Assembly (NCBI GenBank): GCA_964406465.1 | Contig: CAYORT010000004.1 | Coordinates: forward strand, 62,001 to 126,000 | DNA from: JAHEZL01 sp964406465 | GTDB taxonomy: Bacteria; Bacteroidota; Bacteroidia; Flavobacteriales_C; GCA-002722245 | Length of the DNA: 64,000 bases | Direction: 5' to 3' | Shown here: piece by piece, positions 28,608-36,825 of the stretch | Position numbering within the stretch: position 1 is the stretch's first letter | How the letters are laid out: every line of letters starts with the position of its first letter | The notes under the pieces: generated by a model | Told to the model about the DNA's origin: nothing | The model's database searches: none | What the model saw: the letters and a program-made list of their open reading frames with translations, nothing else | Translations under genes and position numbers: made by a program

Positions 28608-30419
28608 ATGGAATTAATTTCGGCAGAACAGTTAGGAAAAGTGATGGGTACAGGAAATTTTCCTGAGAACATCAATAAGTGGTTGATGCGTTTGCTAAAG
28701 CTTACCGACATTAACGATGTATATAGAGATACCTATTATTTGCACAATGAAGATTTTATTGCGGCTGTTCTTCATGAATTAGACATTCGCTATTTTGTAG
28801 ATGAAGAAGATCTAAAAAAGATACCAGCAGAGGGTCCGTTTATTACTGTTTCCAATCATCCTTTTGGAGTGGTGGACGGATTGATTTTACTAAAGATTTT
28901 GTTGGCAAAGCGTAAAGATTTTAAGCTCATGGCCAATTTCTTATTGGAACATGTAGTACCAATGAAAGAAATGATTTTTTCTTTAAATCCTTTTGAAGGA
29001 GAAAGCGCAGCTCGTTCAAGTTTTAGAGGATTGAAGCAAGGTAAATTGCATGTAGAAAATCAACATTGTTTGGGTGTTTTTCCTGCTGGAGAAGTTTCTG
29101 CTTTGCGTGGCTTAAAAGGTGTTGGAGATAAAGATTGGAGCAACTCTATAGTAAAGATGGTGAAGAATGCTAATGTGCCTGTGATTCCTATTTATTTTCA
29201 TGGCAATAATTCTTTTATGTTTCATTTGCTGGGCTTACTAAATCCTAAGTTGAGAACAGCGCGACTTCCGCACGAAGTGCTTAACAAATCAAACAAAACC
29301 ATTCAGGTGAGAATAGGCAATTTACTAGCACCCGAAGAGATCAATTTATTTAACAACATCGATCAATTGTCGGCATTTTTGAGAGCAAAAACTTATGCTT
29401 TAGGTTCGGTTTTGAACGAGAATGTTGCTATCTCTTCTTTACTGAAATTTAAAAAACCTAAGGAGATCATTGCCGAATCAGATGCAGAAATTCTGCAGAA
29501 AGAAATTGATACTTTGCCTGAGGGTGCATTTTTATTTGAAACCGGAGTGTATAAAGTTTATTGCAGCACATCGCGCCACATTCCAAATTTAATGTATGAG
29601 ATAGGAAGGTTGCGCGAAATCACATACAGAGAAGTTGGCGAAGGAGTGGGCGATAGTTTAGATATCGATGAATTTGATGGCTACTATCAACAACTTTTTA
29701 TTTGGGATTCAAAAGCAAAAAAGATTGTTGGTGGATATAGAATTGGAGAAGGAGATAGGATTTACGAAGCCTATGGCAAGAAAGGGTTTTATTTGAATTC
29801 TCTTTTTCATTTTTCTGTAGATTTTGAACCCTACGTTGCGCAATCAATTGAATTGGGTAGATCTTTTGTAGTGAAGGAATATCAGAAGAAAGCATTCTCA
29901 CTCTTTTGTTTATGGAAAGGCATTTTACATTTCTTGATGAAACACAAGCAGTATAGATATGTTGTTGGTCCGGTGAGCATCAGCAATCGTTATTCTAAAC
30001 TTTCTAAAAGTTTGATGATAGATTTCATTTACAACAATTATTTCGATTTCGATTTTGCAAGATTGGTGGCACCAAAGAAGCAATTTAAAGTGAAATTTAA
30101 GGCGCGAGAGATGGCGAAAGTTTTGGGCGGACAAACGTCGCTCTCGGCTTTAGATAAAATGGTAGAAGAGATAGAATGGGGTAAGTTACGTGTGCCTGTT
30201 TTATTTAAAAAATATTTCGCACAAAATGCGCGCATCATTGGCTTCAATCGCGATCCAAAATTCAGCAATGCATTAGATGGATTGATGATTTTAGATGTGC
30301 AAAACTTGCCCATTTCCACCATTAAAAATTTGTCGCAAGGGATGAATAATGCCGATGAGGTAATGGAAAGATTTTATGGAAAAAGAGAAGAGTGGTATGC
30401 CAATGCAGTTCAGTTTTAA
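28608..30419 (+). CDS. olsF: Two-domain acyltransferase, probable ornithine-lipid synthase (OlsF-like)
   Basis: The N-terminal half (about 60-270) is a PlsC-type O-acyltransferase. It has NHPFGVVDGL (His84, Asp90) and a FPAGEVS motif that corresponds to the FPEG block. The C-terminal half (about 300-580) matches the hemolysin/GNAT-type N-acyltransferase fold (GRLREITYREVGEG, VVGGYRIG, ELGRSFVVKEYQKKA). This order fits OlsF, a single enzyme reported in Serratia and Flavobacterium that puts both acyl chains on ornithine to make phosphate-free membrane lipids. Substrate specificity is inferred. The gene stands alone between two repeat elements. Confidence 0.82.
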   Translation: MELISAEQLGKVMGTGNFPENINKWLMRLLKLTDINDVYRDTYYLHNEDFIAAVLHELDIRYFVDEEDLKKIPAEGPFITVSNHPFGVVDGLILLKILLAKRKDFKLMANFLLEHVVPMKEMIFSLNPFEGESAARSSFRGLKQGKLHVENQHCLGVFPAGEVSALRGLKGVGDKDWSNSIVKMVKNANVPVIPIYFHGNNSFMFHLLGLLNPKLRTARLPHEVLNKSNKTIQVRIGNLLAPEEINLFNNIDQLSAFLRAKTYALGSVLNENVAISSLLKFKKPKEIIAESDAEILQKEIDTLPEGAFLFETGVYKVYCSTSRHIPNLMYEIGRLREITYREVGEGVGDSLDIDEFDGYYQQLFIWDSKAKKIVGGYRIGEGDRIYEAYGKKGFYLNSLFHFSVDFEPYVAQSIELGRSFVVKEYQKKAFSLFCLWKGILHFLMKHKQYRYVVGPVSISNRYSKLSKSLMIDFIYNNYFDFDFARLVAPKKQFKVKFKAREMAKVLGGQTSLSALDKMVEEIEWGKLRVPVLFKKYFAQNARIIGFNRDPKFSNALDGLMILDVQNLPISTIKNLSQGMNNADEVMERFYGKREEWYANAVQF

Positions 30420-30438
30420 TATAGATAAGTAGTAGGCT

Positions 30439-30534
30439 GATCCCTTCACAAAATCTCTTAAAGACAAGTGTGTTGCCAGTCGCAATAATGCGATGGCTTC
30501 TTTGAGAGATGATGTGGGGGGATAGTTTTTTATT
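30439..30534 (+). terminator. Long imperfect hairpin followed by a T-tract
   Basis: GATCCCTTCACAAAATCTCT (from 30439) pairs imperfectly with the segment ending at 30523. An inner stem is formed by 30475-30497 (GCCAGTCGCA / TGCGATGGC). TTTTTTATTT follows at 30525. It could terminate the upstream acyltransferase transcript, and its sequence also resembles dispersed Bacteroidota intergenic repeats. Confidence 0.5.
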
Positions 30535-30582
30535 TAGGAAGGAACTATTGCCTAACTCGTAAATCGTAATACGTGAGATTTT

Positions 30583-31386
30583 TTACGAATTCTCTACCGC
30601 AATCCTAATAAAATCCTCCACACTCAACTGCTCTGCTCTCTCTCCTTTAAACTCTTCAGGAATATTTTTTAGCTCTAAACTTTTCAATGCGTTGTTCAAA
30701 GTTTTTCTTCTTTGGTTGAAAGCTGCTTTTACAATTCTTATGAACAGTGCTTCGTCGCAAGGTAATTTTTCGCGCTGATTTCTTTTCAAACGAATTACTC
30801 CTGATTTCACCTTTGGTGGCGGATTAAATACATGTGGTTCTACGGTAAATAAATATTCAATATCGTAAAATGCTTGCATCAAAACGCTAATAATTCCGTA
30901 AGTTTTACTTCCAGGAGGTGCCGCTACACGCTCGGCCATTTCCTTTTGAAACATACCTACTATCTCAGGAATCTGATTGCGATAATCCAGTGCTTTGAAT
31001 AAAATTTGAGAAGAAATGTTGTAAGGAAAGTTTCCTACTACAGCGAATTTATCTTTGAATAATTCATCTAAATTCAAGCGAAGAAAATCGGCTTCTATAA
31101 CTTTTAAATTAGGATAATTTTCTTTCAAATAAGCCACCGAATCCCAATCCAATTCAACCACTCTTAAGTCGCTTATTTTTTGTTCTTGCATGAGGTATTT
31201 TGTGAGAACGCCCATTCCCGGACCAACCTCTATCACACTGCTGTAGCCTTGGTGAAAAGTTAATGCTTTGGTGATGTTTTGCGTTACCGTTTCATCTTTA
31301 AGGAAATGTTGTCCGAGATGTTTTTTAGCACGAACTTCTTCTTTCTGATTTTTCTTAGGGTCGTTATGTTTCCAATCGTATTTCAT
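30583..31386 (-). CDS. rsmA: 16S rRNA (A1518/A1519) dimethyltransferase RsmA (KsgA)
   Basis: Dimethylates two adjacent adenosines in the 3' hairpin of 16S rRNA late in 30S assembly. The SAM-binding motif EVGPGMGVLT is near residue 53, and the catalytic NFPYNIS motif, typical of adenine N6 methylases, is near 120. The C-terminal domain contains the conserved FNQRRKTLNNAL. The length (267) is normal. It is the last gene of the serS-TPR-DUF4286-rsmA run, 1 base after the preceding stop. Confidence 0.96.
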   Translation of the reverse strand: MKYDWKHNDPKKNQKEEVRAKKHLGQHFLKDETVTQNITKALTFHQGYSSVIEVGPGMGVLTKYLMQEQKISDLRVVELDWDSVAYLKENYPNLKVIEADFLRLNLDELFKDKFAVVGNFPYNISSQILFKALDYRNQIPEIVGMFQKEMAERVAAPPGSKTYGIISVLMQAFYDIEYLFTVEPHVFNPPPKVKSGVIRLKRNQREKLPCDEALFIRIVKAAFNQRRKTLNNALKSLELKNIPEEFKGERAEQLSVEDFIRIAVENS

Positions 31387-31387
31387 A

Positions 31388-31687
31388 TTATACTTCTTCT
31401 AAAACCATTCTAAACGAACCAAATTTACCTTTGTATTTTTCCACTAACTTTTCATCGATAGCCGAAGCGTGCTGTTTTTCAAACAATTCTAAATGAGATA
31501 GTGATTCGCAACGAAATTGAATGTTGTATGCTGTATCAACATCTGAAACAGGATGTGTTTTTGCAAAACGAAAGTCATTGAATAAACCAATTTCCATAAT
31601 GCTGTTGATGTATTCTTCTTTCATGTAAGAAATCCATTCTTGTTCAATGCCATCTTCAATGGCGAAAGTGATGCTGTAAATTATCAT
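31388..31687 (-). CDS. DUF4286 family protein
   Basis: A 99-residue soluble protein with a ferredoxin-like alpha/beta pattern (MIIYSITFAIEDGIEQEW, then YNIQFRC and a late FGSFRMVLEEV). This matches DUF4286, a conserved Bacteroidota family of unknown function resembling small dimeric alpha-beta barrel proteins. Its neighbours (TPR gene 1 base upstream, rsmA 1 base downstream) show it belongs to the operon. I do not assign a role. Confidence 0.8.
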   Translation of the reverse strand: MIIYSITFAIEDGIEQEWISYMKEEYINSIMEIGLFNDFRFAKTHPVSDVDTAYNIQFRCESLSHLELFEKQHASAIDEKLVEKYKGKFGSFRMVLEEV

Positions 31688-31688
31688 A

Positions 31689-33533
31689 TTAAAATTTTTC
31701 GTCTCCTCTTAATGTTCTAAATCTTTTTCTTGCTTCTTCTACGTAAATGCTTCCCGGAAATTTGAAAATTATTTCTTGATATTTTTCTTGTGCTTTTGTT
31801 TTATCGTTCAGCACGGTTTCGTAAAGTTCTGCTAATTTAAATAGGGCGTCATCTGCCAAAAGATCTTTGTACTCGTATGTTTTTTGAAGGTATTTTGCCG
31901 CTTCTACATAGTTTTGTTTTTTGATATAAATTTCTGCGCGTTTGTATTGCACTTCATCCATTAAATTGTAGCGCGATTTGTATTCTTTTTCCAGCGAATC
32001 GAGTGTAAGTAAACACAAAGAATCTTTGTTTTGAAATTCAAGCAAATCGGCACGGGCATACATTTCTAGTGGAGTAGTGATGGTATCTAGCAAAGTGTTG
32101 TCGGTGATCAATATAGATAAGTACATGGCATCGTTGGAGATGAGTCGGTCGGTAGCCGACTTAAGCACATCAAGTTGCGCTTTTGCCCATTTGAAATCGC
32201 CAGTATAGTATGATATTTTTGCGTTTCTAAATCGCGCGTCTTGTCCGATTATCTCATTTTTAAAATCTAAATCCACTTGAGAATAAAGAAGAGATGCATC
32301 CCAAATACTATCTGAAATTAAATAAACATCTCCTAACTCTAATTTGCTATCTGCAATTTGGCGAGGTGTTGCATCTACTATTTGCAATGCTTCATTCAAG
32401 GTAGCTATCGCTTGTTTGTTTTGATGTAAGTAGAATGCTTGCAAATGTGCGTAATCTTTAAGTAAATCGATGGTGTATCTGTTTTTACCTAGTTCTTTGA
32501 TGGTGTTTTTGTAAGCTGTTTCTAATTGAATTAAATCTTGTGTGTTGTAGTCGGGACGAGTAGTAATTTTTTGTGTGAGCACACGAAGTAATTCTGTTTT
32601 TGCATTGCGGAAAAACATACTTGAGCTACCAAGGTCGATCACATATTGCAGCGCTTTAACAGCTGTTTCATAATCGTTGTTTTTAGCGGCAAGCTCAGAT
32701 AAGGTCATCAATCTATAGCCTTCTTCTTTTTTTCTTTTATCTAAAGCTTTCATTTGGGTAAAAGCGGCACTAAATGCTTTCTCTTGTAGATATTCCCAAA
32801 TTAAAACTTCGAGGTATGAATCGTTACCCGGATTTTCCTGAATCTTTTTAAGCAGTAAATTTTTAAGTATTTGTTTTTTCTTTCCGTCATTGTCGTCGCC
32901 AATCGCTGTAGATAAAGCTGTTTCCACATCGTCAATATAGAACGCACCAAATTCTAAAACGAACAAATATTCGTTAATCATCTCGGTGTATTTATTTTCA
33001 CTTTTGTAAATTTCTGCCAATTCAAAGGAGAAAGGATAAGCGTTGTTGATGAGTTTTCTGCCTTTCAAATAAGTTTGAATGGCCCACTCATTTTGTTTTC
33101 TTTTTTGAAAACGGCGCGCAACAAAGATGATTTCTTGATTGTCGGCTGGCAGAAGCGATAGCGCTTTTTCGAAGGATTTTACTGCTTTCTTTTCATCATC
33201 TTGCAATGAATACAAATAACCTAAGTCGATGGGGTAGGCAGCTTGGTCGGGAAAATCTTTACTTCTCTTGTCGACTAACTTTTCTCCATCCTTGTAGTTT
33301 TTCAGCTGTATGTAGCATTGATACAAGTATTCATAATAGTCTTCGCTTCTATTTTTTTTGTACAGTACTTCAAAAACTTCGGCAGCTTTATCGTATTCTC
33401 CGTTGTTGAAGAATTGCACTGCTAAGCTATGTTGAACTTGTTGTTTGTCTTGCGCGAAAGAAAAGCTAAAAGTTAAAAGTAAAAAGCCAAAAAGGAGGAT
33501 TGATATTTTACGATTAACTTTTTTCAAAATCAA
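31689..33533 (-). CDS. Exported tetratricopeptide-repeat protein
   Basis: A 614-residue protein with a signal peptide (hydrophobic ILLFGFLLLTFSFSFAQ, cleaved near residue 27) and many TPR-like helix pairs through its whole length (for example NNGEYDKAAEVFEVLYKK near residue 42 and KQNYVEAAKYLQKTYEYK near residue 550). It probably acts in the periplasm as a protein-interaction scaffold. The client is unknown. Its start overlaps the serS stop by 4 bases, so it is translated with serS. Similar TPR genes next to serS and rsmA occur in other Bacteroidota, as far as I recall. Confidence 0.85.
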   Translation of the reverse strand: MILKKVNRKISILLFGFLLLTFSFSFAQDKQQVQHSLAVQFFNNGEYDKAAEVFEVLYKKNRSEDYYEYLYQCYIQLKNYKDGEKLVDKRSKDFPDQAAYPIDLGYLYSLQDDEKKAVKSFEKALSLLPADNQEIIFVARRFQKRKQNEWAIQTYLKGRKLINNAYPFSFELAEIYKSENKYTEMINEYLFVLEFGAFYIDDVETALSTAIGDDNDGKKKQILKNLLLKKIQENPGNDSYLEVLIWEYLQEKAFSAAFTQMKALDKRKKEEGYRLMTLSELAAKNNDYETAVKALQYVIDLGSSSMFFRNAKTELLRVLTQKITTRPDYNTQDLIQLETAYKNTIKELGKNRYTIDLLKDYAHLQAFYLHQNKQAIATLNEALQIVDATPRQIADSKLELGDVYLISDSIWDASLLYSQVDLDFKNEIIGQDARFRNAKISYYTGDFKWAKAQLDVLKSATDRLISNDAMYLSILITDNTLLDTITTPLEMYARADLLEFQNKDSLCLLTLDSLEKEYKSRYNLMDEVQYKRAEIYIKKQNYVEAAKYLQKTYEYKDLLADDALFKLAELYETVLNDKTKAQEKYQEIIFKFPGSIYVEEARKRFRTLRGDEKF

Positions 33534-34804
33534 GAAATTTTATTGAAGCCTGTGAATGGTTGTAATACTTCTGGAATATTAACGCCATCTACTGTTTGAT
33601 TATTCTCTAACAGGGCAGCTAAAATACGAGGCAAAGCCAAAGCACTTCCGTTTAAGGTATGCGCTAATTGCGGCTTGTCTTGTCCGCTGCGGTAACGTAT
33701 TTTAGAACGGTTTGCTTGAAAAGTCTCGAAGTTAGAAACAGAGCTTACTTCCAACCATTTTTGTTGCGCTGCAGAATACACTTCGAAATCGTAGGTAAGG
33801 GCAGAGGTGAAGCCCATATCGCCACCACACAATCTTAAAATTCGGTAAGGTAAGCCCAATTTATTCAACAGGCCTTTAACATGTTCTACCATGTTGTCTA
33901 AGGTCTCGTAAGATTTATCGGGATGTTGAATTTGTACAATTTCCACTTTATCGAACTGGTGCAAACGATTTAATCCGCGCACATCTTTACCGTATGAACC
34001 TGCTTCGCGACGGAAGCAAGGCGTGTAGCCAACATTTTTAATAGGTAAGTTTTCTGCGTTGATGATTTCATCTCGGTATAAATTCGTGATAGGTACTTCG
34101 GCAGTTGGAATCAAAAATAGATTGTCAACAGTGCAGTGGTACATTTGCCCTTCTTTATCGGGAAGTTGTCCGGTACCATAACCAGAAGCTTCATTAATCA
34201 ATAGCGGAGGAATCACTTCTTCATAGCCAGCTTTAATCGCTTCGCTCAAAAAGAAATTAATCAAAGCGCGGTTCAACATAGCGCCTTTTCCTTTAAAAAC
34301 AGGAAAGCCTGCGCCGGTGATTTTTACACCCACTTCAAAGTCGGCAAGGTTGTATTTTTTCAATAAATCCCAATGCGGAACAGCGCCTTCGTGTAATGTA
34401 GGAATGCTGCCATGTTCGAAAACATTTAAGTTTTCTTCTGGTGTTTTTCCGTTGGGAACAATCTCATTTGGTACGTTAGGAATGGTGTATAAAAGTGCTT
34501 GCAATTTTTCTTCAATTACAGCAGTTTCTTCTTTTAAAGTAGTTGATTTGGTGCGCAATTCAGCAGCTTGGGCTTTTACTTGTTCGGCCTCTTCTTTTTT
34601 GCCTTCTTTCATTAATTGTCCTACCGATTTAGCTACTTGATTGCTTTCTGCTAAAACGCGTTCCATTTCAGATATAGCGGCCTTGCGCTGCGCATCTAAA
34701 GCGATAACGTTATTGATTAATTCTTCCGCTGTGGCGATATTTCTTTTTTTTAAGCCCGCAATGGCTTTTTCTTTATTGTCGAGAATGTCTTTTACTACTA
34801 GCAT
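33530..34804 (-). CDS. serS: Seryl-tRNA synthetase
   Basis: Charges tRNA-Ser. It has an N-terminal long coiled-coil arm (about 28-105) that binds the tRNA long variable arm, followed by a class II catalytic core. Class II motif 2 is seen in FRREAGSYGKDVRGLNRLHQF (positions about 258-278; key residues FRREAG). Motif 3 is seen near GSALALPRILAALLENNQ. The length (424) is typical. It is the first gene of the serS-TPR-DUF4286-rsmA operon. No clear TAnnTTTG element was found just upstream. Confidence 0.96.
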   Translation of the reverse strand: MLVVKDILDNKEKAIAGLKKRNIATAEELINNVIALDAQRKAAISEMERVLAESNQVAKSVGQLMKEGKKEEAEQVKAQAAELRTKSTTLKEETAVIEEKLQALLYTIPNVPNEIVPNGKTPEENLNVFEHGSIPTLHEGAVPHWDLLKKYNLADFEVGVKITGAGFPVFKGKGAMLNRALINFFLSEAIKAGYEEVIPPLLINEASGYGTGQLPDKEGQMYHCTVDNLFLIPTAEVPITNLYRDEIINAENLPIKNVGYTPCFRREAGSYGKDVRGLNRLHQFDKVEIVQIQHPDKSYETLDNMVEHVKGLLNKLGLPYRILRLCGGDMGFTSALTYDFEVYSAAQQKWLEVSSVSNFETFQANRSKIRYRSGQDKPQLAHTLNGSALALPRILAALLENNQTVDGVNIPEVLQPFTGFNKIS

Positions 34805-34842
34805 GTTGTGATGTATTGAAGCTGTAAATATAAGAAATGTTT

Positions 34843-34910
34843 TCTCCCAAATCCCTCTTGGAGAAGAGGGGTGTGAAAATGCTTGTGTGGTGGGAGGGAG
34901 ATGGGATTTG
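34843..34910. repeat. Solo arm of the CTCCC/GGAGGAG palindrome family
   Basis: This segment (from TTCTCCCAAATCCCTCTTGG through GGGAGATGGGATT) is similar to the left arms of the full palindromes at 45380-45535 and 49141-49300, including the TGTGTAAA-GCCTGTG-type middle. No matching right arm follows here, so it looks like a half copy. Confidence 0.6.
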
Positions 34911-35192
34911 TTTCTTCTTTTCTAAAGAAGCAAAGACTTACTTTTTCAGAGATGAAAAAGTAAGCAAAAAATCTTCCGCCAAAAGATCCTGCCAGCGCGC
35001 TCTCCCAAAATGACGAAAGCTCCTTAGTCCGCTTTCTATTTTGGGTTCACAGCCTTTCCGCACGCTCGGCTTTTGGCGATGGCTCGCGCACAATAGTGAT
35101 GGCAGGGCGTAAAATGTAAGTATTGAGTTACTAATCAACTCTCCTCCTTTTGAAGGAGGAGTACCCGAAGGGGGAGGTGGTTAATAGATGCT
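34911..35192. other. Intergenic region with degenerate repeat material
   Basis: Includes a GC-richer block (34938-35110). A minus-strand frame through it is readable for 66 codons, and I recall the same peptide pattern (SFRHFGRARWQDLL) from spurious annotations in many Bacteroidota. That suggests a dispersed repeat rather than a gene. A small hairpin with CTCCTCCTTTTGAAGGAGGAG lies at about 35141-35161. I see no credible coding sequence. Confidence 0.5.
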
Positions 35193-35729
35193 TTATTCCA
35201 GTAATAATGTGATGTGTTCTTGTTCTTTTATCAAATCAATGAAGTCCTGAAAGTCTTCTAATTTGCTTTTTGAAATTTCGGCATTTTTCCATCTTAATAT
35301 GAATGGTTCACCGTATTCGGTTTTAATAAAGCCGCCTCGTAACATATCATTGAAAGCATTCCAGTTTTTACCCCAATCATTTTTGTCTACGAGTTGGTTT
35401 CCAATCGCATTGTAAAACCCTTTTAAATCAGTGAAATTATTTCCATCGATATCAAATTCCTTTTGTTCGATAGAATAATATTTAGAAGCCTGTGGGTAAA
35501 TACCCCTCTGATTTGCATATTTATTAAATTCAGTAATCAAATGTCCAATGCTTTTGTTGATGGTTATTTTTTCATTCATCTTTAATAGTACCGAAAGAAT
35601 TTCGCCAATTAATTCCGTCGAAGTATATTGATTAGCTTCCTCGTTTTTCAAGGATTTGAATTCATATTCAAATCCCTTTTCTAGAAGCAAATTATAAATG
35701 TCTTGTAAGATTTCTTTGTGTGTTCTCAT
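35193..35729 (-). CDS. Barstar-domain protein with an N-terminal helical domain (immunity-like)
   Basis: The C-terminal half (about 88-178) fits the barstar fold: a short strand (EFDIDGNNFTDLKGFYNAI), the DWGKNWNAFNDMLRGGF segment with the conserved Trp and Asn, a strand (PFILRWKNAEIS) and a final helix. Barstar proteins inhibit barnase-type RNases. The first 80 residues are helical (MRTHKEILQDIYNLLLEKGF, ISVLLKMN) and could be a second immunity-type domain. No RNase toxin gene is next to it. It follows rpmA but is separated by a terminator, so it probably has its own promoter. Role as an orphan immunity protein is inferred. Confidence 0.75.
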   Translation of the reverse strand: MRTHKEILQDIYNLLLEKGFEYEFKSLKNEEANQYTSTELIGEILSVLLKMNEKITINKSIGHLITEFNKYANQRGIYPQASKYYSIEQKEFDIDGNNFTDLKGFYNAIGNQLVDKNDWGKNWNAFNDMLRGGFIKTEYGEPFILRWKNAEISKSKLEDFQDFIDLIKEQEHITLLLE

Positions 35730-35743
35730 ATTCCCAAATTAAC

Positions 35744-35783
35744 AAAAAAACCCTTCCGGTTCTCGCGAACCAAAAGGGTTTTT
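35744..35783 (-). terminator. Terminator of rplU-rpmA
   Basis: On the minus strand, AAAAACCCTT is complementary to AAGGGTTTTT, with an inner GGTTC/GAACC stem. The T-tract is the complement of the seven A's at 35744-35750. It lies 19 bases beyond the rpmA stop and before the barstar-domain gene. Confidence 0.85.
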
Positions 35784-35801
35784 CAATAAACTTAAATGTT
35801 A

Positions 35802-36062
35802 TTATTCTGCAGAAGGAACAACAGATACGAAAGATCTGTTACCTTTTTTCTTAGCAAATTTAACAACACCGTCAGCTAGAGCGAAAAGAGTGTGGTCTTT
35901 ACCCATACCAACGTTGATTCCAGCGTTGTGAGTTGTACCTCTTTGTCTAACAATAATGTTTCCTGCGATTACCGGCTCTCCACCGAATTTTTTGATACCG
36001 AGTCTTTTCGATTCAGACTCTCTACCATTCATCGAACTACCTTCACCTTTCTTATGTGCCAT
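35802..36062 (-). CDS. rpmA: 50S ribosomal protein L27
   Basis: L27 lies at the peptidyl transferase centre. The N-terminus MAHKKGEGSSMNGRES and the motif GGEPVIAGNIIVRQRGT are characteristic, and the length of 86 is normal. There is no N-terminal extension of the kind cleaved in Firmicutes. The C-terminus contains a short Lys-rich block (KFAKKKGNRSFVSV). It follows rplU by 36 bases. Confidence 0.97.
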   Translation of the reverse strand: MAHKKGEGSSMNGRESESKRLGIKKFGGEPVIAGNIIVRQRGTTHNAGINVGMGKDHTLFALADGVVKFAKKKGNRSFVSVVPSAE

Positions 36063-36098
36063 GGCTCAACTGGTTTTTAATGTTTCTTACTTAATTAA

Positions 36099-36416
36099 TT
36101 ATTTAACGCTGATGTCTTCAATTTGAAGTTGGGTGAACTGTTGACGGTGACCGTTCATTTTCTGATACCCTTTTCTTCTTTTCTTTTTGAATACATAAAC
36201 TTTGTCTCCTTTTACTAAAGGTGACACAACTTTAGCGGTTACTTTAGCACCACTTACAGCCGGGGCGCCAACAGTGATTGCTCCGTTGTTGTCAACCAAT
36301 AAAACTTTCTCGAAAGTAATTTTGTTACCTTCTTCTGCTTCAAGGTGATGAACGAAGATCTGTTGATCTTTTTGCACTTTAAATTGCTGCCCTGCTATCT
36401 CTACGATTGCGTACAT
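36099..36416 (-). CDS. rplU: 50S ribosomal protein L21
   Basis: L21 binds 23S rRNA in the large subunit. The start MYAIVEIAGQQFKVQKDQ and the end block KVYVFKKKRRKGYQKMNGHRQ are diagnostic, and the length of 105 is normal. It is the first gene of the rplU-rpmA pair, with a well-formed Bacteroidota promoter about 30-60 bases upstream. Confidence 0.97.
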   Translation of the reverse strand: MYAIVEIAGQQFKVQKDQQIFVHHLEAEEGNKITFEKVLLVDNNGAITVGAPAVSGAKVTAKVVSPLVKGDKVYVFKKKRRKGYQKMNGHRQQFTQLQIEDISVK

Positions 36417-36444
36417 TTTATTTCGCTTTTAAAATTAAGGGAGG

Positions 36445-36475
36445 CAAAGATAGTAAAATAAGTATATCAAACAAA
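36445..36475 (-). promoter_or_regulatory. Promoter of rplU-rpmA
   Basis: On the minus strand TTTG (complement of 36472-36475) is followed by 19 bases and then TATCTTTG (complement of 36445-36452). This is a full match to the Bacteroidota TTTG-N19-TAnnTTTG consensus. Confidence 0.75.
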
Positions 36476-36488
36476 TCATTTAATCCTT

Positions 36489-36496
36489 TAACTTTG
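36489..36496 (+). promoter_or_regulatory. Putative -7 element for the copper-type lipoprotein/ctaA pair
   Basis: TAACTTTG matches TAnnTTTG. It covers an in-frame GTG at 36496 and so favours the ATG at 36517 as the true start. No clear -33 element is present. Confidence 0.5.
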
Positions 36497-36516
36497 TGAC
36501 TATCAAACAATATACG

Positions 36517-36825
36517 ATGAGAATTCTAGTCAAAATATTCGCTTTCTGCCTATTTATCGCTGTTTTCGATAGTTGTGGAAGCAATGAAGCACCTGTCATG
36601 AAAACAGCTCATTTTAACATTGAAGGTATGTCGTGCGCCCACAGCTGCGCCCCTACCATTCAAGAGAAGCTTGTTTCTGTTGAAGGCGTTAAGGAGGCCA
36701 AAGTGAGCTTTGAAAAGAAGGAGGCAGAAGTGACTTTTGATGAAAATGTAGTAAGTAAAGAGGACTTGAAAAAAGCAGTGGAATCTGTTGCAGAAGGAGC
36801 CTATACCGTAAGCGCAATTAAATAA
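36517..36825 (+). CDS. Heavy-metal-associated (HMA) domain lipoprotein
   Basis: A short exported protein. The ATG at 36517 gives MRILVKIFAF followed by a lipobox ending DSC, and the first in-frame GTG (36496) falls inside the promoter element. After the lipid Cys comes one HMA domain with EGMSCAHSCAPTI. The metal motif has three residues between the cysteines instead of the usual two, a variant I recall from Bacteroidota. It probably binds Cu(I) at the periplasmic or outer surface. Its TAA overlaps the ctaA ATG by one base, which suggests a link to cytochrome oxidase cofactor supply; this is an inference. Confidence 0.82.
   Translation: MRILVKIFAFCLFIAVFDSCGSNEAPVMKTAHFNIEGMSCAHSCAPTIQEKLVSVEGVKEAKVSFEKKEAEVTFDENVVSKEDLKKAVESVAEGAYTVSAIK

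Noticed and set aside
34938..35138. 66-codon minus-strand frame with an arginine-rich product
   Set aside because: It lies in repeat DNA, has no start context, and similar frames occur as spurious annotations in the phylum.
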